Origin: Bathymodiolus brooksi
Lineage: Eukaryota; Mollusca; Bivalvia; Mytilida; Modiolidae
DNA: 64,000 nucleotides
Direction: 5' to 3'
Assembly (NCBI GenBank): GCA_963680875.1
Contig: OY804584.1
Coordinates: 97,298,031 to 97,362,030, forward strand
Below, one piece after another: positions 22,476 through 33,900 of the stretch. A program made the translations under genes and the position numbers. How positions within the stretch are numbered: position 1 is the stretch's first letter; each line of letters starts with the position of its first letter. A model generated the notes under the pieces. The model did not search any database and was not told the DNA's origin. It was given only the letters and a program-made list of their open reading frames with translations.

Positions 22476-22950
22476 AGCACCAGGGTTCACTCCCGATGTT
22501 TGGTGGGGTTCCGCGAGCACAAGGGTTCACTCCCGATATTTGGTGGGGTTCCGCGAGCACCAGGGTTCACTCCCGATGTTTGGTGGGGTTCCGCGAGCAC
22601 TAGGGTTCACTCCCGATATTTGGTGGGGTTCCGCGAGCACTAGGGTTCACTCCCGATGTTTGGTGGGGTTCCGCGAGCACTAGGGTTCACTCCCGATATT
22701 TGGTGGGGTTCCGCGAGCACCAGGGTTCACTCCCGATGTTCGGTGGGGTTCCGCGAGCACCAGGGTTCACTCCCGATGTTTGGTGGGGTTCCGCGAGCAC
22801 CAGGGTTCACTCCCGATGTTCGGTGGGGTTCCGCGAGCACCAGGGTTCACTCCCGATGTTTGGTGGGGTTCCGCGAGCATCAGGGTTCACTCCCGATGTT
22901 TGGTGGGGTTGCGCGAGCACAAAGGTTCACTCCCGATGTTTGGTGGGGTT
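22476..22950 (+). repeat. 40-bp minisatellite, about 12 units
   Basis: The unit is GAGCACCAGGGTTCACTCCC followed by GATGTTTGGTGGGGTTCCGC. Variants are TATTTGG, TGTTCGG and CACTAGGG. The array opens with CAGGAACTGTTTACCCTTCA and ends into an arm at 22950-23095, so it is an expansion inside a copy of the dispersed element. The open frames running through it come from the repeat and are not treated as genes. Confidence 0.95.
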
Positions 22951-23095
22951 CGTGTTTATCCTCTTTTTTCATAGTTTTCTGTGTTGTGTTTTTTGCTTTA
23001 TTTGTCTTTGTTCTGTGTCTTGTGTGTCCAATAATACCAGTGTCTGTTGATTGTCCATTATTGATTGACCCTTCTGTTTTCTCAAACGTTTATAC
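22951..23095 (+). mobile_element. Right arm after the 40-bp array
   Basis: GTTTTCTGTGTTGTGTTTTT, GTCCATTATTGATTGACCC, TTCTGTTTTCTCAAACG. Same general arm type as 26345-26535. It is followed at 23100-23180 by GATACCCTCGGG and GAGGTATCGATGC, another dispersed piece. Confidence 0.55.
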
Positions 23096-23229
23096 ATCTA
23101 ATAAGCCATATCAGTGCCGAAACACTGTCTACTGGGATGATGATACCCTCGGGTACTTATAGTTCACGAACAGAGGTATCGATGCATAGATAGAATCGAA
23201 GTCAATATACTGTTTGGATTAATACATAC

Positions 23230-23437
23230 CTTTCTTCATCATCGTGCTGCAGACGTCAAAACCACTTCCGATACACGTCATAAATAGTCCAGTAGACATC
23301 GTCATAGTATCGCTGGTATACGTTATCCATGCTGGAATAACAAATCCAACAAAATATAGAAAGGTACCAACAAAACAAATAACCAAGGCTACCGAACGTG
23401 TCCGGGTATTGAAAACACTCAAGGCCTCAGATGCCAT
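23230..23437 (-). CDS. Claudin/PMP22-like tetraspan protein, exon 1 (TM1 and first loop)
   Basis: First coding exon. ATG is at 23437-23435 with A at -3 and G at +4; an in-frame TGA lies four codons upstream, so this start is the earliest possible in the exon. The donor AAAG/GTATGT follows 23230. It encodes residues 1-69 plus one base: a short cytoplasmic N-terminus, helix 1 (about 15-37, ending in PAW) and the first extracellular loop with GLFMTC at 50-55 and a second cysteine at 63. The W..GLW-C-C pattern, here with F for the second W, is the signature of the PMP22/EMP/claudin/clc superfamily; the C-C pair forms a disulphide in that family. Its role here (junction protein, channel subunit or other) cannot be read from sequence. 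Upstream non-coding exons, if any, are not visible. Confidence 0.83.
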
Positions 23438-23954
23438 TATATTAGATCAATAATAACGAAAATATGTGGTCTTGTGGCAGGATGTGAAGTCAGTAGACGA
23501 CGTCTCCATATTTGATGTTAGCAACACAGTAACGGGACTCCTCTTGTCAGTGGCAAATGTTAGGTTGATTTAAGGACAGAAAAATAGTCTAGCGTTGTGA
23601 ATTACGTATCGAGTTCGTTTAATACATGCACACAAGTAATCATTGTTTCATTTTAAACCACTGATAATTAGATAGCCGAGAAGCAATTTCGTAAAGGTTT
23701 AAATTATAATACATGACTTAATAATAGGTAATTATACTCTACAGTGTCATTGGTAAATATATCGTTGTTCAAGTCATGATCAACCAACAAAGGAACTCCG
23801 GTCGAAGATAAATATAAAATCAACATTATTAATCAGTTTAGGTTTGAATTGAGGACATTTAAATAAATAAAAGTTAAAAATATATTTTTTCGGATCGAAT
23901 AACAACTGCAGGAGATAAACATAATAATATTTTTTATTCTGAAAGCAAATACAA
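23438..23954. other. Presumed 5' UTR and promoter side of the claudin-like gene
   Basis: No clear TATA box or other core element is recognised, and no upstream splice acceptor was identified with confidence. The stretch is otherwise unremarkable. Confidence 0.35.
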
Positions 23955-23959
23955 CATAG

Positions 23960-24154
23960 CAGGGGCGGATACAGGGGGGGGGGGGGGCGCACCCGGCGCG
24001 CGCCCCCCCTAAAATTGGAAAAAAATATGTTTTTTGGGGTAAAATCGTTTTTTTTTACACGAAATACCCCAAAAATTTTCGCGTCTCCCTCCGATCGGTG
24101 CAATTTTTTTAAGTGCGCCCCCCCCCCTAACTTGAAATCCTGGATCCGCCCCTG
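23960..24154. mobile_element. MITE with CAGGGGCGGAT ends and 5-bp target duplication
   Basis: It starts CAGGGGCGGATACAG at 23960 and ends CTGGATCCGCCCCTG at 24154, an inverted pair. The 5-bp CATAG flanks it on both sides (23955-23959 and 24155-24159). Inside each end are long runs of G or C. It has no coding capacity; the superfamily is not assigned. Confidence 0.85.
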
Positions 24155-24159
24155 CATAG

Positions 24160-25060
24160 GATCATAACAATAGAAATATATGTTACAGTATTCAGCATTT
24201 TAACACGAATGAATTATTTTCCTTTGATCTGTTTATGGTTTATATACTAGAATGTAAGTAAAGCTAAGAACTATGAAATAATACGAGATATTGCACACTT
24301 TAAATCTGGGCTGTAGTTTTATTACTTTCTTCTTCTTTTCTTTGATACGTATTGACTTCCAATCATGGCACACCTCATCTGGCATGTACATATAGCATCC
24401 AGGAATGAGTAGGTTGTGAGATCCTATTATCACACGTACAATTTGTATATACACACATAAAAGTTCTATATCATATTAAAATGTTCAATATATTGATAAA
24501 TTCTAAAACTGTTTATTTATATACAGATAAGATTGTGAACCCATGCCTCTACCTATTTATACCTGTACATTCGAGACAACAAACGGCACACATATTAATT
24601 AATGAATGTTAGTAGACAGTTCGTCAAATTCACTTGTGTGTGGTCAAGCGTAGTGGTTCCCACACTCACCCGGAAGAGCAGTGCAATAATCAACGACCTA
24701 GATGTGATATTGCATGGCTTCATGTTACAAATCATTCATACCACGGTTTTCCGAGTTGAACAATCTCACACTTCGCGTTTAACTCGGAACACCGGGGTAT
24801 AAATATTACTGATACAATTATAACATACAATAATGTTGCGAGGTATGACATATATATATCAATTATCAACAGAAATATACAAGTTTTACAATCGAGCATT
24901 ACGAATTTTCTCTGCAGAATAGAAACATAATTCCTCATCAACTGCACTTTATTCATATTAATTCTATAAATAAAATGAAAAAAAAAATACCACACTGTTG
25001 GAACATTTCCAAAATAGAATAGAAAAATCTTAGAAAGAGATACAAATAATACTCTCGGGA
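24160..25060. other. Intergenic sequence, one small dispersed repeat
   Basis: No gene is recognised. A short dispersed repeat (CCACACTGTTGGAACATTTC) lies at about 24990-25030, related to 1738-1800 and 11078-11172. Confidence 0.4.
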
Positions 25061-25341
25061 TTAAGGTGGTATCATACACTTCAGGTAAAATTTTATTTGC
25101 TCGTTTAATTTTCTTATATTTTTGGCAGTGTGTTTGAATATATCTACTGTAATAAATATCAAAATTTTAACAAATTCCAACCACCAGACTCAGAGCTATA
25201 AATTCACTAGCCACATAGCAGCTTTTCTCTCTGTGGTTTTGATCACCAAGATGCTTGAAATCTGCATACAAACATCATATGATCAAAACGCTCTACTGAT
25301 TTTAAAGAGTTATCTCCCTGTAGTGTATGGTACCCCCTTAA
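25061..25341. mobile_element. MITE with TTAA target sites
   Basis: It opens TTAAGGTGGTATCATACACT and closes TAGTGTATGGTACCCCCTTAA's mirror end at 25341, so the termini are inverted repeats of about 24 bp and each ends in TTAA, the target of piggyBac-type transposases. The inside contains AGTTATCTCCCTGTAG near the right end. It is 281 bp long and non-coding. Confidence 0.75.
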
Positions 25342-25467
25342 ACTAGTTTTATGGACCCAGACCTCCTGTCTTAGACTTGGTGAAATGATGCGCCATGCAA
25401 GTGCTTTTCACGTGTGAGTAACATGCCAACCCTCGCGTATTAGCGGGCGAACAACGTTATGAACTGA

Positions 25468-25995
25468 TTAATAATTATCTGAAATGGTACCAATGATCAG
25501 TTATGATTGTTTTGTCCTAAGTGAAGTGGTCTTAGTCAATAGATATATATCTACTTAATAATTATTTGAAATGGTACCAAGGATCAGCTATGATTGTTTT
25601 ATCCTAAGTGAAGTGGTCTTAGTCAATAGATATATATCTACTTAATAATTATTTGAAATGGTACCAATGATCAGTTATGATTGTTTTATCCTAAGTGAAG
25701 TGGACTTAGTCAATAGATATATATCTACTCAATAATTATTTGAAATGGTACCAATGATCAGTTATGATTGTTTTATCCTAAGTGAAGTGGTCTTAGTCAA
25801 TAGATATATATCTACTTAATAATTATTTGAAATGGTACCAATGATCAGTTATGATTGTTTTATCCTAAGTGAAGTGGTCTTAGTCAATAGATATATATCT
25901 ACTTAATAATTATTTGAAATGGTACCAATGATCAGTTATGATTGTTTTATCCTAAGTGAAGTGGTCTTAGTCAATAGATATATATATATATATAC
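25468..25995 (+). repeat. 87-bp tandem array, six units
   Basis: The unit contains CTACTTAATAATTATTTGAA, ATGGTACCAATGATCAGTTA and TAGTCAATAGATATATAT. The period is 87 bp (CTACTTAATA at 25551 and 25638). Units are nearly identical. The last unit ends in an (AT)n stretch. Each unit includes the palindrome AGATATATATCT. Confidence 0.9.
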
Positions 25996-26344
25996 CTTCT
26001 TAGTTAATAGTCAGTAAACTACGATCATTCACTGACCTCGATATTTAATTGTCCAAGTCTATGTCGTCATTCAATTGTCTGATAGTGTGTTGTATTTTGA
26101 GTGGAGGGGAATCTGTGTAAGTTCTTTTATTGCTTAACTGCATGAAGTTTCTTTGCCCTTCTTGACACACTTCCTGGATAGATGTAATACCTTTTTATCC
26201 CCATATGCACCGAAATGATCATCGGAACTTTTACAATTGCCGACCTGATAAGCACCACATAGAGGATTACGCACATTTCTGTTATTGGTTATCAGCTTTG
26301 ACGATAACAGACTGACAAGAGTTCAACCTTGTTCTTCGGAGTAT
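25996..26344. other. Intergenic sequence, nothing recognised
   Basis: No frame, repeat or RNA gene is identified. Confidence 0.45.
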
Positions 26345-26535
26345 AGTGGTATCCAACACATATTGTGTTGTGTTTTTGTTTTGTTTTTCTTCCTGTTGTG
26401 TGCCCTGTGTTGCCAGTTTCTCGGGATTGTACATTTTGATTGCCCCTTCGGTATTCTCTAACGTTTATTTGTCAGTTTCTCGGGATTGTACATTTTGATT
26501 GCCCCTTCGGTATTCTCTAACGTTTATTGTTAAAC
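26345..26535 (+). mobile_element. Second arm-type dispersed repeat with a 59-bp duplication
   Basis: It starts GTATCCAACACATATTGTGT, then GTTTTTCTTCCTGTTGTGTG, then a 59-bp unit (CAGTTTCTCGGGATTGTACA to TCTCTAACGTTTATTTGT) present twice at 26414 and 26473. It is the opposite-strand relative of 12180-12405, which has a different internal segment expanded. Confidence 0.7.
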
Positions 26536-26539
26536 CATA

Positions 26540-27178
26540 TTATATGTCCCCTTTCAATAGTGCAACACCTCTGCATGATAATCTTTTATCTCTGTCGATC
26601 TCTCTCTTCTTCTTCTTCCTCCAATAAAGCTCATCCTTCAGTGATCCTGAGTATTATGCATGGCAATATACAACAAGTTAATAAGATGATTTTGTCTAAG
26701 CTTTGCTGTGGCAGAGTTTTCAATATTTTGAAGAAAAATAATGTTCACCTCTAAGTAATTGTGTTAGTCCGAATTCTTTTGTCTAAATAGTTCAAATATT
26801 TTGTTTGTGCGTGCTCCTGAGGCCATGGAACATCATATTTAACACGATCCTTTACAGCACGGGCCTCATCGGAAACAACTCCTTTCTTATGAAGAGTTTG
26901 AAGATACCAAAGGAGTAATCAGAATCCGAGTTTCTCCTTAGAAGAAGGCATTTTCGGAATAGATTGTTTCTGATCATCTTTATACTTTGAGTCTTTGGCC
27001 CTGACTTTTCACTAATAAATCCCGTTCTATGCTTTTGCTTTTAATTGTTCAATCTTCGATCGTTTTGTTTAATTCAGGTACAATGTACGTAAAACGTACT
27101 TCCTTTGGTAGAACGCCGCCACTTGCTTCGGTCTCACGAGCTCCAACATTTGTAGATTCTGACAGTTTTTGACTAGTA
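26540..27178. other. Intergenic sequence, one short repeat fragment
   Basis: A fragment AGTTTGAAGATACCAAAGGA with GTAATCAGAATCCGAG at about 26895-26935 is the tip of a dispersed-element arm. Nothing else is recognised. Confidence 0.4.
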
Positions 27179-27190
27179 TCCGACTCCCTG

Positions 27191-27435
27191 GTTTTGTTTG
27201 TTTGTTTGTTTGTTTGTACTTAACGCAACTTTCAACAATATTTCAGTTACATCATGACGGTCAGCTTTATTGGTGGAGGAAACCGCAGGACCTGGAGAAA
27301 ACTACCGACATGTCGTAAGTCACTGACAAACTTTATCACATAATTTTTCGAACTCACAACATCAGTGGTGATAGGCACTGATTAAATAGGTAGTTGTAAA
27401 TCCAACTATCATACGATCACGACCACGACGGTCCC
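27191..27435 (-). mobile_element. SINE, full-length, with 12-bp target duplication
   Basis: It is flanked by TCCGACTCCCTG at 27179-27190 and 27436-27447. On the minus strand it begins with the tRNA-like head CGTCGTGGTCGTGATCGTAT, passes GAGTTCGAA, then the family core (TGGTAGTTTTCTCCAGGTC-like, CCTCCACCAATAAAGCTGAC, GAAATATTGTTGAAAGTTGC), and ends in a (CAAA)n tail, which on the plus strand is the GTTTGTTTGTTT run at 27191-27218. This is the cleanest SINE in the window. Confidence 0.9.
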
Positions 27436-27687
27436 TCCGACTCCCTGTGCACTTCAAACGATTCTAAAAGAAAGTCCTTCAAATCTAGACGTTTATGTGT
27501 CCTTTTACGTTCCATCAACGTGAAAATAAAAAATAAAAAAGGCCAACTCCATGATGCTGAGGTCACTCCAATGCACCATCATACACGTTTTCAATTAGGC
27601 ACAATGTACACAATTATAAAAGTGATGTTCGTGTGTGTAAAATACCACCCTCCTTCCATCTAAAGTAAACCCGAACGAACAAGTTTG

Positions 27688-27890
27688 TTTCTTCTTATTA
27701 TTATTTATAAACAATATTGAAAATAAAGTTCTGAATAATATCAAAATGTTTGCCGATAATACATTTCTCTTCCGTACATGTTCTGATTAGCTGATAATCA
27801 TGTTGTCAGCAGAATTACTTATTCAAGATGTTGAATGCACATGTCAAAAGATCGGGGTGTCACTTTTGATCAAACTTAACCTCGCCACAT
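27688..27890 (+). pseudogene. Decayed LINE reverse-transcriptase fragment
   Basis: One plus-strand frame reads FFLLLFINNIENKVLNNIK then MFADNTFLFRTC, which fits the end of RT motif B and motif C (FADDT) with the second catalytic aspartate changed to asparagine. A stop follows a few codons later, and past it the frame keeps AELLIQDVECTCQK, resembling the region after motif C in CR1/Jockey-type RTs. Neither end of an element is visible. It ends about 80 bp before the 51-bp satellite starts. Confidence 0.6.
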
Positions 27891-27969
27891 GTTTGTGCCT
27901 ATACCAAGCCTGGACTTGGATATCCAATGTCATATATCGTGATCATTTATTGTGTTCAGTGATTTAAGT

Positions 27970-30900
27970 TCGCTTTGTTGATATTGGTGGAATTGTTGAC
28001 CAGCACTGTTTACACTTTCTTTTGTTTTGTTGATATTGGTGGAATTGTTGACCAGCACTGCTTACACTTTCTTTTGTTTTGTTGATATTGGTGGAATTGT
28101 TGACCAGCACTGCTTACACTTTCTTTGTTTTGTTGATATTGGTGAAATTGTTGACCAGCACTGTTTACACTTTCTTTGTTTTGTTGATAGTGGTAGAATT
28201 GTTGACCAGCACTGCTTACACTTTCTTTGATTTGTTGATATTGGTGGTATTGTTGACCAGAACTGCTTACACTTTCTTTGTTTTGTTGATAGTGGTAGAA
28301 TTGCTGACCATCACTGTTTACACTTTCTTTGTTTTGTTGATAGTGGTAGAATTGTTGACCATCACTGTTTACACTTTCTTTGTTTTGTTGATATTGGTGG
28401 AATTGTTGACCAGCACTGCTTACACTTTCTTTGTTTTGTTGATAATGGTAGAATTGTTGACCATCACTGTTTACACTTTCCTTGTTTTGTTGATAGTGGT
28501 AGAATTGTTGACCAGCTTGCTTACACTTTCTTTGTTTTGTTGATATTGGTGGAATTGTTGACCATCAGTTTACACTTTCTTTGTTTTGTTGATATTGGTG
28601 GTATTGTTGACCATCACTCATTACACTTTCTTTGTTTTGTTGATATTGGTGGAATTGTTGACCATCGCTGTTTACACTTTTTTTGTTTTGTTGATATTGG
28701 TGGAATTGTTGACCAGCACTGTTTACACTTTCTTTTGCTATGTTGATATTGGTGGTATTGTTGACCATCACTGATTACACTTTCTTTGTTTTGTTGATAT
28801 TGGTAGAATTGTTGACCATCACTGATTACACTTTCTTTGTTTTGTTGATATTGGTGGTATTGTTGACCATCACTGTTTACACTTTCTTTGTTTTGTTGAT
28901 ATTGGTAGAATTGTTGACCATCACTGTTTAAACTTGTTTTTGCTTTGTTGATATTGGTGGAATTGTTGACCATCACTGTTTACACTTTCTTTGTTTTGTT
29001 GATAGTGGTAGAATTGTTGACCAGCACTGTTTACACTTTCTTTGTGTTGTTGTTAGTGGTAGAATTGTTGACCAGCACTGTTTACACTTTCTTTGTTTTG
29101 TTGATATTGGTGGAATTGTTGACCAGCACTGTTTACACTTTCTTTGTTTTGTTGATATTGGTGGTATTGTTGACCATCACTGTTTACACTTTCTGTGTTT
29201 TGTTGATAGTGGTAGAATTGTTGACCAGCACTGTTTACACTTTCTTTGTTTTGTTGATATTGGTAGAATTGCTGACCATCACTGTTTACACTTTCTTTGT
29301 TTTGTTGATAGTAGTAGAATTGTTGACCAGCACTGCTTACACTTTCTTTGTTTTGTTGATAGTGGTAGAATTGTTGACCAGCACTGTTTACACTTTCTTT
29401 GTTTTGTTGATATTGGTGGAATTGTTGACCAGCACTGTTTACACTTTCTTTGTTTTGTTGATAGTAGTAGAATTGTTGACCAGCACTGTTTACACTTTCT
29501 TTGTTTTGTTGATAATGGTAGAAATGTTGACCAGCACTGTTTACACTTTCTTTGTTTTGTTGATAATGGTAGAATTGTTGACCAGCACTGTTTACACTTT
29601 CTGTGTTTTGTTAATATTGGTAGAATTGTTGACCATCACTGTTTAAACTTTTTTTTGCTTTGTTGATATTGGTGGAATTGTTGACCATCACTGTTTACAC
29701 TTTCTTTGTTTTGTTAATAGTGGTAGAATTATTGACCAGCACTGTTTATACTTTCTTTAGGTCAGAGGTGATTGTTTGTTTTGTTGATATTGGTAGAATT
29801 GTTGACCAGCACTGTTTACACTTTCTTTGTTTTGTTGATAGTGGTAGAATTGTTGACCAGCACTGTTTACACTTTCTTTGTTTTGTTGATAGTGGTAGAA
29901 TTGTTGACCAGCACTGTTTACACTTTCTTTGTTTTGTTGATATTGGTGGAATTGTTGACCAGCACTGCTTCCACTTTCTTTGTTTTGTTGATATTGGTGG
30001 TATTGTTGACCATCACTGTTTACACTTTCTTTGTTTTGTTGATAATGGTAGAATTGTTGACGAGCACTGTTTACACTTTCTTTGTTTTGTTGATAGTGGT
30101 AGAATTGTTGACCAGCACTGTTTACACTTTCTTTGTTTTGTTGAAAGTGGTAGAATTGTTGACCATAACTGTTTACACTTTCTTTGTTTCGTTGATAGTG
30201 GTAGAATTGTTGACCAGCACTGTTTACACTTTCTTTGTTTTGTTGATAGTGGTAGATTTGCTGACCATCACTGTTTACACTTTCTTTGTTTTGTTGATAG
30301 TGGTAGAATTGTTGACCAGCACTGTTTACACTTTCTTTGTTTTGTTGATAGTGGTAGAATTGTTGACCATCACTGTTTACACTTTCTTTGTTTTGTTGAT
30401 AGTGGTGGAATTGTTGACCAGCACTGCTTACACTTTCTTTGTTTTGTTGATATTGGTGGTATTGTTGACCATCACTGTTTACACTTTCTTTTGCTTTGTT
30501 GATATTGGTGGTATTGTTGACCATCACTGATTACACTTTCTTTGTTTTGTTGATATTGGTAGAATTGTTGACCAGCACTGTTTACACTTTCTTTGTGTTG
30601 TTGTTAGTGGTAGAATTGTTGACCAGCACTGTTTACACTTTCTTTGTTTTGTTGATATTGGTGGAATTGTTGACCAGCACTGTTTACACTTTCTTTGTTT
30701 TGTTGATATTGGTGGTATTGTTGACCATCACTGTTTACACTTTCTGTGTTTTGTTGATAGTGGTAGAATTGTTGACCAGCACTGTTTACACTTTCTTTGT
30801 TTTGTTGATATTGGTAGAATTGCTGACCATCACTGTTTACACTTTCTTTGTTTTGTTGATAGTAGTAGAATTGTTGACCAGCACTGCTTACACTTTCTTT

Positions 30901-33900
30901 GTTTTGTTGATAGTGGTAGAATTGTTGACCAGCACTGTTTACACTTTCTTTGTTTTGTTGATATTGGTGGAATTGTTGACCAGCACTGTTTACACTTTCT
31001 TTGTTTTGTTGATAGTAGTAGAATTGTTGACCAGCACTGTTTACACTTTCTTTGTTTTGTTGATAATGGTAGAAATGTTGACCAGCACTGTTTACACTTT
31101 CTTTGTTTTGTTGATAATGGTAGAATTGTTGACCAGCACTGTTTACACTTTCTGTGTTTTGTTGATATTGGTAGAATTGTTGACCATCACTGTTTAAACT
31201 TTTTTTTGCTTTGTTGATATTGGTGGAATTGTTGACCATCACTCTTTACACTTTCTTTGTTTTGTTAATAGTGGTAGAATTATTGACCAGCACTGTTTAT
31301 ACTTTCTTTAGGTCAGAGGTGATTGTTTGTTTTGTTGATATTGGTAGAATTGTTGACCAGCACTGTTTACACTTTCTTTGTTTTGTTGATAGTGGTAGAA
31401 TTGTTGACCAGCACTGTTTACACTTTCTTTGTTTTGTTGATAGTGGTAGAATTGTTGACCAGCACTGTTTACACTTTCTTTGTTTTGTTGATATTGGTGG
31501 AATTGTTGACCAGCACTGCTTCCACTTTCTTTGTTTTGTTGATATTGGTGGTATTGTTGACCATCACTGTTTACACTTTCTTTGTTTTGTTGATAGTGGT
31601 AGAATTGTTGACCAGCACTGTTTACACTTTCTTTGTTTTGTTGATAGTGGTAGATTTGCTGACCATCACTGTTTACACTTTCTTTGTTTTGTTGATAGTG
31701 GTAGAATTGTTGACCAGCACTGTTTACACTTTCTTTGTTTTGTTGAAAGTGGTAGAAATGTTGACCAGCACTGTTTACACTTTCTTTGTTTTGTTGATAA
31801 TGGTAGAATTGTTGACCAGCACTGTTTACACTTTCTGTGTTTTGTTGATATTGGTAGAATTGTTGACCATCAATGTTTAAACTTTTTTTTGCTTTGTTGA
31901 TATTGGTGGAATTGTTGACCATCACTGTTTACACTTTCTTTGTTTTGTTAATAGTGGTAGAATTATTGACCAGCACTGTTTATACTTTCTTTAGGTCAGA
32001 GGTGATTGTTTGTTTTGTTGATATTGGTAGAATTGTTGACCAGCACTGTTTACACTTTCTTTGTTTTGTTGATAGTGGTAGAATTGTTGACCAGCACTGT
32101 TTACACTTTCTTTGTTTTGTTGATAGTGGTAGAATTGTTGACCAGCACTGTTTACACTTTCTTTGTTTTGTTGATATTGGTGGAATTGTTGACCAGCACT
32201 GCTTCCACTTTCTTTGTTTTGTTGATATTGGTGGTATTGTTGACCATCACTGTTTACACTTTCTTTGTTTTGTTGATAGTGGTAGAATTGTTGACCAGCA
32301 CTGTTTACACTTTCTTTGTTTTGTTGATAGTGGTAGATTTGCTGACCATCACTGTTTACACTTTCTTTGTTTTGTTGATAGTGGTAGAATTGTTGACCAG
32401 CACTGTTTACACTTTCGTTGTTTTGTTGATAGTGGTAGAATTGTTGACCAGCACTGTTTACACTTTCTTTGTTTTGTTGATAGTGGTAGATTTGCTGACC
32501 ATCACTGTTTACACTTTCTTTGTTTTGTTGATAGTGGTAGAATTGTTGACCAGCACTGTTTACACTTTCTTTGTTTTGTTGATAGTGGTAGAATTGTTGA
32601 CCAGCACTGTTTACACTTTCTTTGTTTTGTTGATAGTGGTAGAATTGTTGACCATCACTGTTTACACTTTCTTTGTTTTGTTGATATTAGTGGAATTGTT
32701 GACCAGCACTGTTTACACTTTCTTTGTTTTGTTGATAGTGGTAGAATTGTTGACCAGCACTGTTTACACTTTCTTTGTTTTGTTGATATTGGTAGAATTG
32801 CTGACCATCACTGTTTACACTTTCTTTGTTTTGTTGATAATAGTAGAATTGTTGACCAGCACTGCTTAAACTTTCCTTGTTTTGTTGATAGAAGTAGAAT
32901 TGTTGACCAGCACTGCTTACACTTTCTTTGTTTTGTTGATATTGGTGGAATTGTTGACCAGAACTGCTTACACTTTCTTTGTTTTGTTGATATTGGTGGA
33001 ATTGTTGACCATCACAGTTTACACTTTCTTTGTTTTGTTGATATTAGTGGAATTGTTGACCAGCACTGTTTACACTTTCTTTGTTTTGTTGATATTGGTG
33101 GAATTGTTGACCAGCACTGCTTACACTTTCTTTGTTTTGTTGATATTGGTGGAATTGTTGACCAGCACTGCTTACACTTTCTTTGTTTTGTTGATAATGG
33201 TAGAATTGTTGACCATCACTGTTTACACTTTCCTTGTTTTGTTGATAGTGGTAGAATTGTTGACCAGCCCTGTTTACACTTTCTTTGTTTTGTTGATAGT
33301 GGTAGAATTGTTGACCAGCACTGTTTACACTTTCTTTGTTTTGTTGATAGTGGTAGAATTGTTGACCAGCACTGCTTACACTTTCTTTGTTTTGTTGATA
33401 GTAGTAGAATTGTTGACCAGCACTGCTGACACTTTCTTTGTTTTGTTGATAGTGGTAGAATTGCTGACCATCACTGTTTACACTTTCTTTGTTTTGTTGA
33501 TATTAGTGGAATTGTTGACCAGCACTGTTTACGCTTTCTTTCTTTTGTTGATATTGGTTGAATTGTTGACCAGCACTGCTTACACTTTCTTTGTTTTGTT
33601 GATATTGGTGGAATTGTTGACCAGCACTGCTTACACTTTCTTTGTTTTGTTGATAATGGTAGAATTGTTGACCATCACTGTTTACACTTTCCTTGTTTTG
33701 TTGATAGTGGTAGAATTGTTGACCAGCACTGTTTACACTTTCTTTGTTTTGTTGATAGTGGTAGAATTGTTGACCAGCACTTTTTACACTTTCTTTGTTT
33801 TGTTGATAGTGGTAGAATTGTTGACCAGCACTGTTTACACTTTCTTTGTTTTGTTGATAGTGGTAGAATTGTTGACCAGCACTGCTTACACTTTCTTTGT

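Noticed and set aside
22656..23162. 168-codon plus-strand frame with a repeated 40-bp-derived peptide
   Set aside because: Overlapping open frames across the 40-bp array come from the repeat itself; the period is not a multiple of three and the frames run into a transposon arm.
23780..24157. Minus-strand 125-codon frame
   Set aside because: It runs through the MITE with G/C runs and has no protein-like composition or splice support.
19319..27435. tRNA genes
   Set aside because: The box-like text belongs to SINE heads that are shared by several copies and followed by the SINE core and tail; no cloverleaf was supported.
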